A DNA stretch of 5,713 nucleotides from JAFAVZ01 sp036009105 (GTDB taxonomy: Bacteria; Acidobacteriota; Thermoanaerobaculia; Gp7-AA8): the NCBI GenBank assembly GCA_036009105.1, contig DASYMJ010000312.1:1-5713 (forward strand), given 5' to 3'. Each line of letters opens with the position of its first letter. Positions within the stretch are counted from its first letter, which is position 1. Positions 1 to 5,713 of the stretch are shown in pieces. The notes beneath the pieces are model-generated. The model was given only the letters and a program-made list of their open reading frames with translations, made no database searches and had not been told where the DNA came from. The translations under genes and the position numbers were made by a program.

Positions 1-1491
1 GATCGACCAAGCCATCGTCCCCGCGGCGCTGATGGAGGCGGTGCGGCCCGCGCTGCAGGGCAGCGGCGTCGCGCCAGTGGTGATCGCGCCGTTCGGCGAG
101 CCGTTCTCCAGCGCGAGAGTCATCGGCGGGACGACCTTCTCGCTCGCCTCGCCGGGCAGCCAGAAGACGTAGCGGCTCCTCGTCGGCTGCGGCGAGAGGT
201 TGTGGCAGTAGCTCATGACCGTGCCCAGCTCCGGCGGCGAGCTCGTCGCGCCGCCGTAGCAGCCGCCCTCGCCGCCGTAGCACTGGTCGACATAGTTGCG
301 GTCGGGCGCGCCGCCCGGCGTGCCGATGTTGTACTGGACCTTCTCGGCCGCGGAGAGGGTGATGCAGTGCGTATGGACGCTGTTCACCACGTGGCCCAGC
401 TCGTGCGCGAACTCGAGCAGGATCCAGAAGTTGTTGTTGCTCGGCAGCCGGTAGGCGATGCCGCCGTTCGTGTCGTTCGGGTTCGGCACCGTGGTGGTGA
501 TGACGCTGGTGGAGCCGCAGAACGCATACGAGCCGGCCCACGGGCCGCCCGTGCCGTTCTGGAAGTCGCTGCCGCAGAGCAGGTTGGACGAGCGCCAGGC
601 CACGCCGCCGCTGAAGTTCTTGCCGCTCACCATCACCACCGCCGAGCGGTTCACCCCGAGGTAGTTGGAGTGCCAGTAGGCGCCGAGCTCGCTCAGACCG
701 TCCAGCGTCGTGCCGCCGGACGGCACCACGTTCCACGGATCGGCGGCCGTCGCCCAGATGTGGAACGTGCCGAGGGTGAGCGTGGTCTTCAGGTCGCGCT
801 GGTAGATGATGGAAGCCTTCGCCACCAGGTCGCCGATGTAGTTGGTCAGGTTCGTGGCGTTGCTGCCCAGGCCGACGTACAGCTCGTTGTCTGTCTCCAC
901 CGCGATGTTCAGGCCGTAGGCGATGGAGGTGGTGTGAGCGGGATCCGAGTTCGCGTTCGCCACCGGAATCATCACCATCTGCTTCGCCTCGGACAGGCCG
1001 ATGACCTGCGCCTTCTCCACGTCGCACTGGAAGCCGTTCACACCCGTGGCGTCGTCCAGCGGATCGTACTCGGCGACGGCCAGCTGCGACTGGCTGTCCC
1101 GGCCGAGGTTGAAGACCCTCTCCCCCACCGTGACCATGCCGCTGACGCTGCCGTCGGCGCGGACGGAGAGGAAGGCCATCGAGTCCGGCCGGCCGGTGAC
1201 GTGGCCTTTGTAGTAGCGCGTCTTCGGGACGGAGAGGTGGGTCTCTTTCCCTTTGTCGCCGTACGCGATGATGTCGGCGTCTTTGCGCCAGACCTCGAAG
1301 CGCTCCAGCTCCAGGCTGGTCGGATCTCCGTTCAGGAGAGGCAGGCGCTCGAGGACGAGGCGCTCGCGCGCACCGAGGATGCGCTGCGTCACCTCGTCAT
1401 CGACGTGGTACGGCCGCGCCGCGAAAGCGGGCGCAGCAAGGGCTAGACACACCAGGAGAGCGAGCTTTGGACGACCCACGGGGAAAAACAT
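1..1491 (-). CDS. Secreted M12B-like (reprolysin/metzincin) zinc metalloprotease, C-terminus cut off by the window edge
   Basis: A zinc endopeptidase probably exported through Sec and activated by loss of a propeptide. The 497 visible residues start with a signal peptide (Arg7/Lys9, hydrophobic core 10-22, likely cleavage after AFA at 24). Residues about 85-130 resemble the M12B propeptide (YYKGHVTGRPDS, then a GSVSGMV stretch). A lone propeptide-side cysteine, Cys156 in FQCD, could act as a cysteine switch (inference). The catalytic domain spans about 170-440: HELGHVVNSVH at 363-373 gives zinc ligands His363, His367, His373 and general base Glu364, and Met426 in TVMSYC is the Met-turn. Cysteines 306, 325, 376, 404, 411 and 429 could form disulfides. 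The usual Gly of HExxHxxGxxH is Asn370, as in some ADAMTS proteases. ATG at 1491 is chosen because it places the signal peptide at the N-terminus; no Shine-Dalgarno is visible. Residue 440 onward is unassigned. Substrate unknown; the family call is firm. Confidence 0.9.
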   Translation of the reverse strand, partial: MFFPVGRPKLALLVCLALAAPAFAARPYHVDDEVTQRILGARERLVLERLPLLNGDPTSLELERFEVWRKDADIIAYGDKGKETHLSVPKTRYYKGHVTGRPDSMAFLSVRADGSVSGMVTVGERVFNLGRDSQSQLAVAEYDPLDDATGVNGFQCDVEKAQVIGLSEAKQMVMIPVANANSDPAHTTSIAYGLNIAVETDNELYVGLGSNATNLTNYIGDLVAKASIIYQRDLKTTLTLGTFHIWATAADPWNVVPSGGTTLDGLSELGAYWHSNYLGVNRSAVVMVSGKNFSGGVAWRSSNLLCGSDFQNGTGGPWAGSYAFCGSTSVITTTVPNPNDTNGGIAYRLPSNNNFWILLEFAHELGHVVNSVHTHCITLSAAEKVQYNIGTPGGAPDRNYVDQCYGGEGGCYGGATSSPPELGTVMSYCHNLSPQPTRSRYVFWLPGEASEKVVPPMTLALENGSPNGAITTGATPLPCSAGRTASISAAGTMAWSI

Positions 1492-1538
1492 ACGGCAGCG
1501 AACACGCGCCGGACGTGATCTATGTCGCAAAAGCGGAC

Positions 1539-1579
1539 AAAAGTGTGCGTGGGGGCCGGCTTCAGCCGTCCCCACGTAC
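1539..1579 (-). terminator. Candidate Rho-independent terminator after the 169-residue secreted-protein gene
   Basis: Read on the minus strand, the arm CGTGGGG (1576-1570) pairs perfectly with CCCCACG (1554-1548). An inner stem CGGC/GCCG (1568-1565 with 1560-1557) closes a TGAA loop, and a 1x2 internal loop separates the two stems. Two further outer pairs can form at 1579/1545 and 1578/1546 across one mismatch. TTTT follows at 1542-1539. The hairpin begins 7 bases after the stop codon of the upstream gene. The T run is short, so termination efficiency is uncertain. No T run follows the hairpin on the plus strand, so it is assigned to the minus strand only. Confidence 0.6.
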
Positions 1580-1585
1580 CGTCAG

Positions 1586-2095
1586 CTAGTGGTGCCCGCC
1601 CCGACCACCGCCGTGTCCGCCATGACCGCCGCCGCCCCAGTTGCCCCGCCCGTAGTGGCCGCCGTAATAGCCGCCGTACCCGAAGCCGAAGCCGATCGAG
1701 AAACGGGGGCCGTACCAGAACGGGTCGTAGTACGAATACGGGCTGTAGTAGCGGGGAGCGTAATACGGGTAGTAGAGGGTCGAGGGGCGGACGTACGCCC
1801 GCCGGGCGTCTTTGCCGTCGGCCTTGTCGGCCTCCTCGTTGCGCGAGTCGGCCTCGCCGACCACGGCCTTGATCACATCCTTGGAGACCTTGGCCTCGGT
1901 CAGGGCGATGAGGTCGTCGGCGTTGACGTCGAAATGCCCGTCGTACCTGGCCACGAACTCGATGATGGTGTCGTCTTCGACGCCGGCCTTGGCCATCCGG
2001 ATCACATCTTCCACGATGGTGGTTTTGGAGGTCTGGACGGCGAACAGGGGGGTGGCGGCGAGCAGGAAGAGAAAGAGGAAAGTGAGTCGGCGCAT
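1586..2095 (-). CDS. Exported protein with duplicated helical repeat and Tyr/Gly/His-rich tail, function unknown
   Basis: 169 residues, not assignable to a characterised family. Residues 1-19 form a clear Sec signal peptide (Arg2, Arg3, then a Leu/Phe core ending in PLFA), so the mature protein is probably periplasmic or secreted. Residues 31-48 and 62-79 are two copies of one 18-residue pattern (VIRMAKAGVEDDTIIEFV and LIALTEAKVSKDVIKAVV), sharing hydrophobic spacing and an Ala-x-Val-x-x-Asp core. A charged linker follows (about 81-99), then a Tyr/Pro-rich stretch (101-131) and a Gly/Tyr/His tail (132-169) ending GGRGGHH. The tail looks disordered or aggregating and its histidines might bind metal (inference). 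ATG at 2095 is supported by a Shine-Dalgarno and by the signal peptide. The gene diverges from truA and is separated from the downstream protease gene by a probable terminator. Similar repeat-plus-low-complexity proteins occur in several environmental phyla, to my knowledge without known function. Confidence 0.85.
   Translation of the reverse strand: MRRLTFLFLFLLAATPLFAVQTSKTTIVEDVIRMAKAGVEDDTIIEFVARYDGHFDVNADDLIALTEAKVSKDVIKAVVGEADSRNEEADKADGKDARRAYVRPSTLYYPYYAPRYYSPYSYYDPFWYGPRFSIGFGFGYGGYYGGHYGRGNWGGGGHGGHGGGRGGHH
1589..1795 (-). repeat. Low-complexity coding segment for the Tyr/Pro- and Gly/Tyr/His-rich tail
   Basis: On the plus strand this stretch is built from degenerate short units such as ccgccgtag/ccgccgtaa and gtagtacga, complementary to Gly-Gly-Tyr and Tyr-Tyr codons. 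It is part of the 169-residue gene, not a separate element. Such segments can change length by slippage. Confidence 0.6.
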
Positions 2096-2141
2096 AGGAT
2101 CTCCCTTCGGAACACACCATTATCTCTCTATCCTTCCCATC
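2096..2141. promoter_or_regulatory. 46-base divergent intergenic region with candidate promoters
   Basis: This gap must lie near the starts of both the minus-strand secreted-protein gene and the plus-strand truA run, unless promoters sit inside the genes. It is locally AT-rich in a GC-rich window. On the minus strand GATAAT (2124-2119) matches 5 of 6 bases of a sigma-70 -10 box and would leave a short leader holding the Shine-Dalgarno. On the plus strand CATTAT (2118-2123) matches 4 of 6. No convincing -35 box was found at normal spacing on either strand, so both assignments are tentative. Confidence 0.3.
2101..2107 (-). promoter_or_regulatory. Shine-Dalgarno of the 169-residue secreted-protein gene
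   Basis: AAGGGAG on the minus strand lies 5 bases upstream of the ATG at 2095. It is the clearest ribosome binding site in the window and fixes the start of this gene. The plus-strand genes and the protease gene lack a comparable site. Confidence 0.7.
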
Positions 2142-2864
2142 GTGCGACTCCTGCTGACCCTGCAATACCTCGGCACCCGCTACGCCGGCTGGCAGTGGCA
2201 GGCCAACGCCGTAGGCATCCAGCAGGTTGTCACCGAAGCGTTGGGGCGGATGTTCGGCGGGCCGGTGAAAGTGGAGGGGGCCGGGCGCACCGACGCCGGC
2301 GTCCACGCCCTGGCCCAGCGGGCCCACGCCGACGTCCCCTTCCAGATCCCCCCCCGCGGCTTCCTGCTCGGCATCAACAACCTGCTGCCGCACGACATCC
2401 GCGTCACCGCCTGCGAGGTCGTTCCGGACGACTTTCACGTGCGCTTTCAGGCCAGGTCGAAGACGTACGCCTACCGCATCTGGAACGCGCCGGTGGACGA
2501 CGTGTTCGGCTTCGAGACGCAGGTGCATGTCGCCCAGCCGCTGGACGCGCAGGCGATGCAGGACGCGGCCCAGCTCCTCCTCGGCGAGCACGACTTCCTG
2601 CCGTTCACGGTCGCCGATCCGGAAGTCTCCTCCACCAGGCGCACCATCGAGTCGATTGCGGTCGCCCGGGAGGGCGGGCGGATCACGATCACGGTCGCCG
2701 CGGACGGCTTCCTCCGCTACATGGTGCGGCGGATCGCCGGCTCCCTGATCGAGGTCGGGCGCGGGCGGCTGGACCCCTCGCTGCTCTTCGCCGAAGCGCG
2801 CTGGACGGCGCCCGCCAAGGGGCTGGTATTGGTCGGGATTCGGTATAACATCAGCCGCTCATGA
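2142..2864 (+). CDS. truA: tRNA pseudouridine(38-40) synthase TruA
   Basis: Converts uridines 38-40 in the anticodon stem-loop of many tRNAs to pseudouridine, in the cytoplasm. From the GTG at 2142 the protein is 240 residues, a little shorter than the E. coli enzyme (270). The N-terminus carries the family's LxYxGTxYxGWQ pattern (LQYLGTRYAGWQWQ, 7-20). The catalytic aspartate is Asp51 in GRTDAGVHA. Other family blocks are ARSKTYAYRI (104-113), HDFLPFT (150-156), a RRTI block (166-169), GFLRYMVRRIAGSLIEVG (189-206) and the C-terminal APAKGLVLVGIRY (223-235). The frame is open far upstream, but family homology begins only at GTG 2142 and the upstream frame runs antisense to the secreted-protein gene. 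No Shine-Dalgarno precedes the GTG. The stop overlaps the uppS start as ATGA, and truA appears to be the first gene of the plus-strand operon. Confidence 0.95.
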   Translation: MRLLLTLQYLGTRYAGWQWQANAVGIQQVVTEALGRMFGGPVKVEGAGRTDAGVHALAQRAHADVPFQIPPRGFLLGINNLLPHDIRVTACEVVPDDFHVRFQARSKTYAYRIWNAPVDDVFGFETQVHVAQPLDAQAMQDAAQLLLGEHDFLPFTVADPEVSSTRRTIESIAVAREGGRITITVAADGFLRYMVRRIAGSLIEVGRGRLDPSLLFAEARWTAPAKGLVLVGIRYNISRS

Positions 2865-3685
2865 TCGATCTCTCCAAGCTCGCCGAACCGGGCTCGATCG
2901 AGGAATCGCTCGTCGAGAAGATCGACTTCAAACGGATGCCCCGGCACGTGGCCGTGATCATGGACGGCAACGGCCGCTGGGCCAAGCAGCGCAGCCTGCC
3001 CCGGGTGGAAGGCCACCGGGCCGGCATCGCCGCCGTGCGCGAGATCGTGGAAACCGCGGCCCGGCTCGAGCTGGGCGTGATCACCCTGTACGCCTTCTCC
3101 GTGGAGAACTGGAAGCGGCCCCGCTACGAGGTGGCCACCCTGATGATGCTCCTCAAGGAGTACCTCCGGAAGGAGCTGGCCACGCTGATGAACAACAACA
3201 TCCGCTTCGCGCCCATCGGCCGCATCGACGGGCTCGATGAGAGCGTGCAGCGCGAGCTTCGCTACGCGCAGGAGAAGACGGCGGCGAACAGCGGCCTTCT
3301 CTTCCAGATCGCGCTCAACTACGGCGGGCGGGCGGAGATCGTCGACACGGTGAATCGGATCATGGTCCTGCTGCGGGAGCGGGAGATGAGCGACTGCGCC
3401 ATCGACGAGGAGTTCTTCGCCGCGCACCTCTACACGGCGAACATCGAAGACCCGGACCTGCTCGTGCGCACCAGCGGCGAGCTGCGGGTGTCGAACTTCC
3501 TCCTCTGGCAGATCGCCTACGCCGAGATCCACGTGACGAAGGTGCTGTGGCCCGACTTTCGCCGCCGCCACCTCTTCGAGGCGATCATCGACTTCCAGGC
3601 GCGCGACCGCCGCTACGGCGGCGTGGACGAGCCCGACTCGCGGATGTGGATCGAGGCGGACTCGCACGGACGGCGGCAATCCTGA
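2861..3685 (+). CDS. uppS: Isoprenyl transferase, undecaprenyl diphosphate synthase (cis-prenyltransferase)
   Basis: Adds isopentenyl diphosphate units in cis to farnesyl diphosphate to give undecaprenyl diphosphate, the carrier lipid for peptidoglycan and O-antigen assembly; a cytosolic, membrane-associated homodimer in known cases. The 274-residue product has all family blocks: HVAVIMDGNGRWAK (29-42) with catalytic Asp35 and diphosphate-binding Gly36-Arg39, GHRAG (51-55), FSVENW (79-84), ALNYGGRAEIV (151-161), DPDLLVRTSGELRVSNFLLW (197-216) with Arg203, Arg209 and Ser211, and LWPDF (229-233). About 25 residues precede the conserved core, a common arrangement. The ATG shares ATGA with the truA stop and has no clear Shine-Dalgarno, so translation is probably coupled. 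Product chain length cannot be read directly, but the context (cdsA, dxr) fits the C55 cell-wall enzyme. Confidence 0.96.
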   Translation: MIDLSKLAEPGSIEESLVEKIDFKRMPRHVAVIMDGNGRWAKQRSLPRVEGHRAGIAAVREIVETAARLELGVITLYAFSVENWKRPRYEVATLMMLLKEYLRKELATLMNNNIRFAPIGRIDGLDESVQRELRYAQEKTAANSGLLFQIALNYGGRAEIVDTVNRIMVLLREREMSDCAIDEEFFAAHLYTANIEDPDLLVRTSGELRVSNFLLWQIAYAEIHVTKVLWPDFRRRHLFEAIIDFQARDRRYGGVDEPDSRMWIEADSHGRRQS

Positions 3686-4515
3686 AGTACGCCCGCGAGC
3701 TCACCGCGCTCATCTTCGCGCCGATCGCCATCTGGATCATCGGCTGGTCGCCCACGCCCGTCTTCGACGCCGTGGTGGCCATCATCTCCGGCCTGGCCCT
3801 CTACGAGTTCCTCATCCTCGGCAAGCGCAAGGGCTACGCGGTGCCGATCGTGCTCTGCATCCTCCTCGTCCTGTTCATGCTCGCCGGGTTCATCTTCGAG
3901 CAGGTCTCGGTGGAGATGGGCGTCTTCGCGGCGCTGCTCATCATCCCCGCCTCGTACGTCTTCAGCCGCAAGCCGATCGAAGAAGCGCTCCCCTCCAGCG
4001 GCATCGCCATCCTGGCCACGCTGTACGTGGGGATGCTCGGCGGCTCGCTGATCCGCCTGCGCAACGACTACCACGAGCTCGGCCCGAAGCTGGTCTTCTT
4101 CCTCCTGCTCGTGGTCTGGCTGGGCGACGCCGGCGCGTACTACGTCGGCAAACGGTTCGGCCGGACGAAGCTCTCGCCGCGGGTCAGTCCGAAGAAAACC
4201 GTGGAAGGGCTGGCCGGCGGCGTGACCACCTCCGTCATCACGGCGGTCATCATCCATTTCACGTTTCTGCCCCAAATGCCGCTGCTGCACGCCATCATCT
4301 GCGGCGCCATCCTCTCCGTGGCCGGCGTGATCGGCGACCTGGCCGAGTCGATGTGGAAACGGTCCGCGGAAGTGAAGGACTCCGGCACGCTGTTGCCCGG
4401 CCACGGCGGCTTCCTCGACCGCTTCGACTCGATCTTCTTCACCGCGCCGATCCTCTACACCTACTGGCACATCCTGGTGGCCGGCTTCTCCACGCTGAAC
4501 ATCATGCAGGGCTGA
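3646..4515 (+). CDS. cdsA: Phosphatidate cytidylyltransferase (CDP-diacylglycerol synthase), start uncertain
   Basis: Makes CDP-diacylglycerol from phosphatidic acid and CTP, the branch point for phospholipids, in the inner membrane. From GTG 3646 the product is 289 residues (E. coli CdsA is 285) with about eight or nine hydrophobic segments, near 18-33, 38-58, 66-84, 92-107, 117-134, 148-166, 189-209, 213-232 and 262-281. The CdsA signature lies at 235-261: SMWKRSAEVKDSG then PGHGGFLDRFD. A second conserved block, DAGAYYVGKRFG (161-172) then SPKKTVEG (181-188), supports the call. The start is unclear. GTG 3646 overlaps uppS by 40 bases and adds about 12 residues not expected from the family. 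A CTG at 3682 overlapping the uppS stop as CTGA would start the protein at LKYARELTAL, where homology begins, with a weak GGCGG 5 bases upstream. No ATG or TTG is available in frame nearby. It ends in a TGATG overlap with dxr. Confidence 0.93.
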   Translation: MDRGGLARTAAILKYARELTALIFAPIAIWIIGWSPTPVFDAVVAIISGLALYEFLILGKRKGYAVPIVLCILLVLFMLAGFIFEQVSVEMGVFAALLIIPASYVFSRKPIEEALPSSGIAILATLYVGMLGGSLIRLRNDYHELGPKLVFFLLLVVWLGDAGAYYVGKRFGRTKLSPRVSPKKTVEGLAGGVTTSVITAVIIHFTFLPQMPLLHAIICGAILSVAGVIGDLAESMWKRSAEVKDSGTLLPGHGGFLDRFDSIFFTAPILYTYWHILVAGFSTLNIMQG

Positions 4516-5681
4516 TGCGCACCGTCTCCATCCTCGGCTCCACCGGCTCGGTCGGCCGCAGCACGCTGGCCGTCGTCGACGCCTTCTCCGACTCGCTGCG
4601 CGTGGTCGGTCTCGCCGCCGGCGGCAACCTGGAGCTGCTGGCCGAACAGGTCGAGCGCTACCGGCCGGAGCTCGTCTCGGTGCGCGACGCGGAAGACGTC
4701 AAACCGCTCCGGGCCCGCCTTCGCACCCGGCGCGTCGAGATCCTCTCCGGCGCGGAAGGCGCCTCGGCGGTGGCTTCCCTGGCCTCGGCCGATGCGGTGA
4801 TCGCCGCCATCGTCGGCGCGGCCGGCATCCCGCCCGTGTATGCCGCGCTGAAGGCCGGCAAACGCGTCGGCATCGCGAACAAGGAAGTGCTCGTCGCCGC
4901 GGGCGACGTGATGACCCGCGCCGCGCGCGAGCATGGCGGCGAGATCCTGCCGGTCGACTCCGAGCACAACGCCGTGCACCAGGCCCTTCGCTGCGGGACG
5001 CATACCGAGGTGCAGCGCATCATCCTCACCGCTTCGGGCGGACCGTTTCTGAATCGCGACCTCGGCACGTTCGGCGACGTCACCGTCGATGCGGCGCTCG
5101 CCCATCCCACCTGGAAGATGGGGAACAAGATCTCCATCGACTCCGCCACCATGATGAACAAAGGGCTGGAGGTCATCGAGGCGCATCACCTCTTCTCCAT
5201 GCCGGCGGACCGGATCGACATCCTCATTCATCCCCAGTCCATCGTTCATTCGATGGTCGAGTACGTCGACGGCTCGATCATCGCCCAGCTCTCCACCACC
5301 GACATGAAGTTCCCCATCCAGTACGCGCTGCTCTACCCCGAGCGCGTGGTCGCGCCGTTCGCGCGGCTCGACCTGGCCCGGATCCGCACGCTCGATTTCC
5401 TGGAGGTCGATCCGCATCGCTTTCCGGCCGTCGAGCTCGCGTACGAGGCCTGCCGCACGGGCGGCTCGATGCCAGCGGTGCTCAACGCGGCGAACGAGGT
5501 GGCGGTGGAGCGTTTCCTGGCCGGGGAACTTCCGTTCACCGGAATCGTAGAAGTAGTCGGGCGGGTGCTGGACCGGCACGCCGGCGCGGTGGCGCCGGTC
5601 GGGTCGGTCGAGGATGCGCTCCGCCATGATGCGTGGGCCCGCAATGAAGCCCGCGGAATCGATGTTGCAATCCCGCGTTAG
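4515..5681 (+). CDS. dxr: 1-deoxy-D-xylulose-5-phosphate reductoisomerase (MEP pathway)
   Basis: Rearranges and reduces 1-deoxy-D-xylulose 5-phosphate to 2-C-methyl-D-erythritol 4-phosphate with NADPH and a divalent metal; first committed step of the MEP isoprenoid pathway (also called IspC), cytosolic. The 388-residue product has normal family length. The NADPH site is GSTGSVG (8-14), with ANKE at 121-124. Metal ligands are Asp148, Glu150 and Glu219. Substrate-binding residues are Ser149, Ser174 in ASGGPF, Ser210, Asn215 and Lys216. HPTWKMG (197-203) carries the family His and the flexible-loop Trp200. Every expected active-site residue is present. The ATG at 4515 overlaps the cdsA stop as TGATG, implying coupling; the frame is open upstream, but homology starts here. 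With uppS downstream in metabolism, the operon couples isoprenoid supply to carrier-lipid synthesis. Confidence 0.97.
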   Translation: MRTVSILGSTGSVGRSTLAVVDAFSDSLRVVGLAAGGNLELLAEQVERYRPELVSVRDAEDVKPLRARLRTRRVEILSGAEGASAVASLASADAVIAAIVGAAGIPPVYAALKAGKRVGIANKEVLVAAGDVMTRAAREHGGEILPVDSEHNAVHQALRCGTHTEVQRIILTASGGPFLNRDLGTFGDVTVDAALAHPTWKMGNKISIDSATMMNKGLEVIEAHHLFSMPADRIDILIHPQSIVHSMVEYVDGSIIAQLSTTDMKFPIQYALLYPERVVAPFARLDLARIRTLDFLEVDPHRFPAVELAYEACRTGGSMPAVLNAANEVAVERFLAGELPFTGIVEVVGRVLDRHAGAVAPVGSVEDALRHDAWARNEARGIDVAIPR

Positions 5682-5690
5682 GCCTCCGCC

Positions 5691-5713
5691 ATGATCGAGC
5701 TCATCGGACTTCT
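5691..5713 (+). CDS. Start of a downstream gene, probably the site-2 protease RseP (inferred from synteny)
   Basis: Only an ATG and seven codons or less are visible, reading MIELIGL and then a partial codon before the window ends. The short, hydrophobic N-terminus fits the first membrane segment of an RseP-type intramembrane zinc protease, and rseP follows the uppS/cdsA/dxr group in many bacteria. The HExxH site that would prove it lies outside the window. The gap after dxr is 9 bases, so it probably belongs to the same operon. Confidence 0.45.

Noticed and set aside
202..1446. Long open frame on the plus strand opposite the metalloprotease gene
   Set aside because: It is Arg/Ala/Val/His-rich shadow sequence in high-GC DNA with no recognisable domain, while the opposite strand encodes a coherent signal peptide, propeptide and metzincin site.
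1444..1449. Cys15 in the metalloprotease signal peptide as a lipobox cysteine
   Set aside because: The preceding residues are LLV, with Val rather than Gly, Ala or Ser before the Cys, and it is inside the hydrophobic core. AFA at 22-24 fits signal peptidase I.
1492..1545. Promoter for the metalloprotease gene
   Set aside because: TTGTCC and TTGCGA resemble -35 boxes, but no acceptable -10 lies 16-18 bases downstream of either, so no site is called.
1812..2141. Upstream extension of the truA frame
   Set aside because: The added residues show no TruA homology and lie antisense to the secreted-protein gene. The family N-terminus fits GTG 2142.
1443..2591. 382-codon minus-strand open frame
   Set aside because: It is antisense to truA and out of frame with the 169-residue secreted protein, which has a signal peptide and Shine-Dalgarno.
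1253..2848. 531-codon plus-strand open frame crossing three genes
   Set aside because: It runs antisense to two secreted-protein genes and out of frame through truA. Its Arg/Pro/Gly-rich composition is typical of a GC-rich shadow.
2717..3679. Minus-strand open frame opposite uppS
   Set aside because: Antisense shadow of a gene with every UppS motif; no recognisable domain.
3613..4470. Minus-strand open frame opposite cdsA
   Set aside because: Highly charged Asp/Glu/His/Arg composition is the expected complement of hydrophobic membrane codons; no domain recognised.
4353..4514. Upstream extension of the dxr frame
   Set aside because: Lies inside cdsA out of frame, and Dxr homology starts at the ATG at 4515 with the NADPH-binding segment.
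4461..5627. 388-codon minus-strand open frame opposite dxr
   Set aside because: Shadow of dxr, whose active-site residues are all present; the antisense product is His/Arg/Gly/Asp-rich without motifs.

Overview
The window is high-GC bacterial chromosomal DNA. It holds two secreted-protein genes on the minus strand and, divergent from them, a tightly packed plus-strand run of housekeeping genes for tRNA modification, isoprenoid and lipid precursor synthesis, and probably a membrane protease. The high GC, the M12B-like secreted metalloprotease, the secreted Tyr/Gly-rich protein and the uppS-cdsA-dxr order suggest a Gram-negative-type soil or sediment lineage such as Acidobacteriota or Myxococcota. 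That placement is an inference; no rRNA or other taxonomic marker is present.

Left part, minus strand. Positions 1491 to 1 encode the first 497 residues of a secreted metzincin protease. It has a signal peptide, an M12B-type propeptide, the zinc motif HELGHVVNSVH and a Met-turn MSYC, and it runs off the left edge. Upstream of it, 2095 to 1586 encodes a 169-residue exported protein with two copies of an 18-residue helical repeat and a Tyr/Gly/His-rich tail. A stable hairpin followed by a short T run lies between the two genes, so they are probably separate transcripts.

Right part, plus strand. Only 46 bases separate the 169-residue gene from truA (tRNA pseudouridine synthase). Then follow uppS (undecaprenyl diphosphate synthase), cdsA (CDP-diacylglycerol synthase) and dxr/ispC (first committed step of the MEP pathway). 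After a 9-base gap comes the first 23 bases of another gene, which by synteny is probably rseP. Genes overlap at truA/uppS (ATGA), uppS/cdsA and cdsA/dxr (TGATG), which points to one translationally coupled operon. Dxr feeds the isoprenoid supply, UppS converts it to the lipid carrier for cell-wall synthesis, and CdsA makes the central phospholipid precursor, so the cluster supplies the cell envelope. truA at the head of the run is the less usual element.

I see no RNA genes, CRISPR arrays, insertion sequences, integrases or defence genes. All non-coding gaps are under 100 bases. I find no convincing undescribed system; the points most worth a second look are the metzincin motif variant, the repeat plus Tyr/Gly protein, the head position of truA and the unresolved cdsA start.
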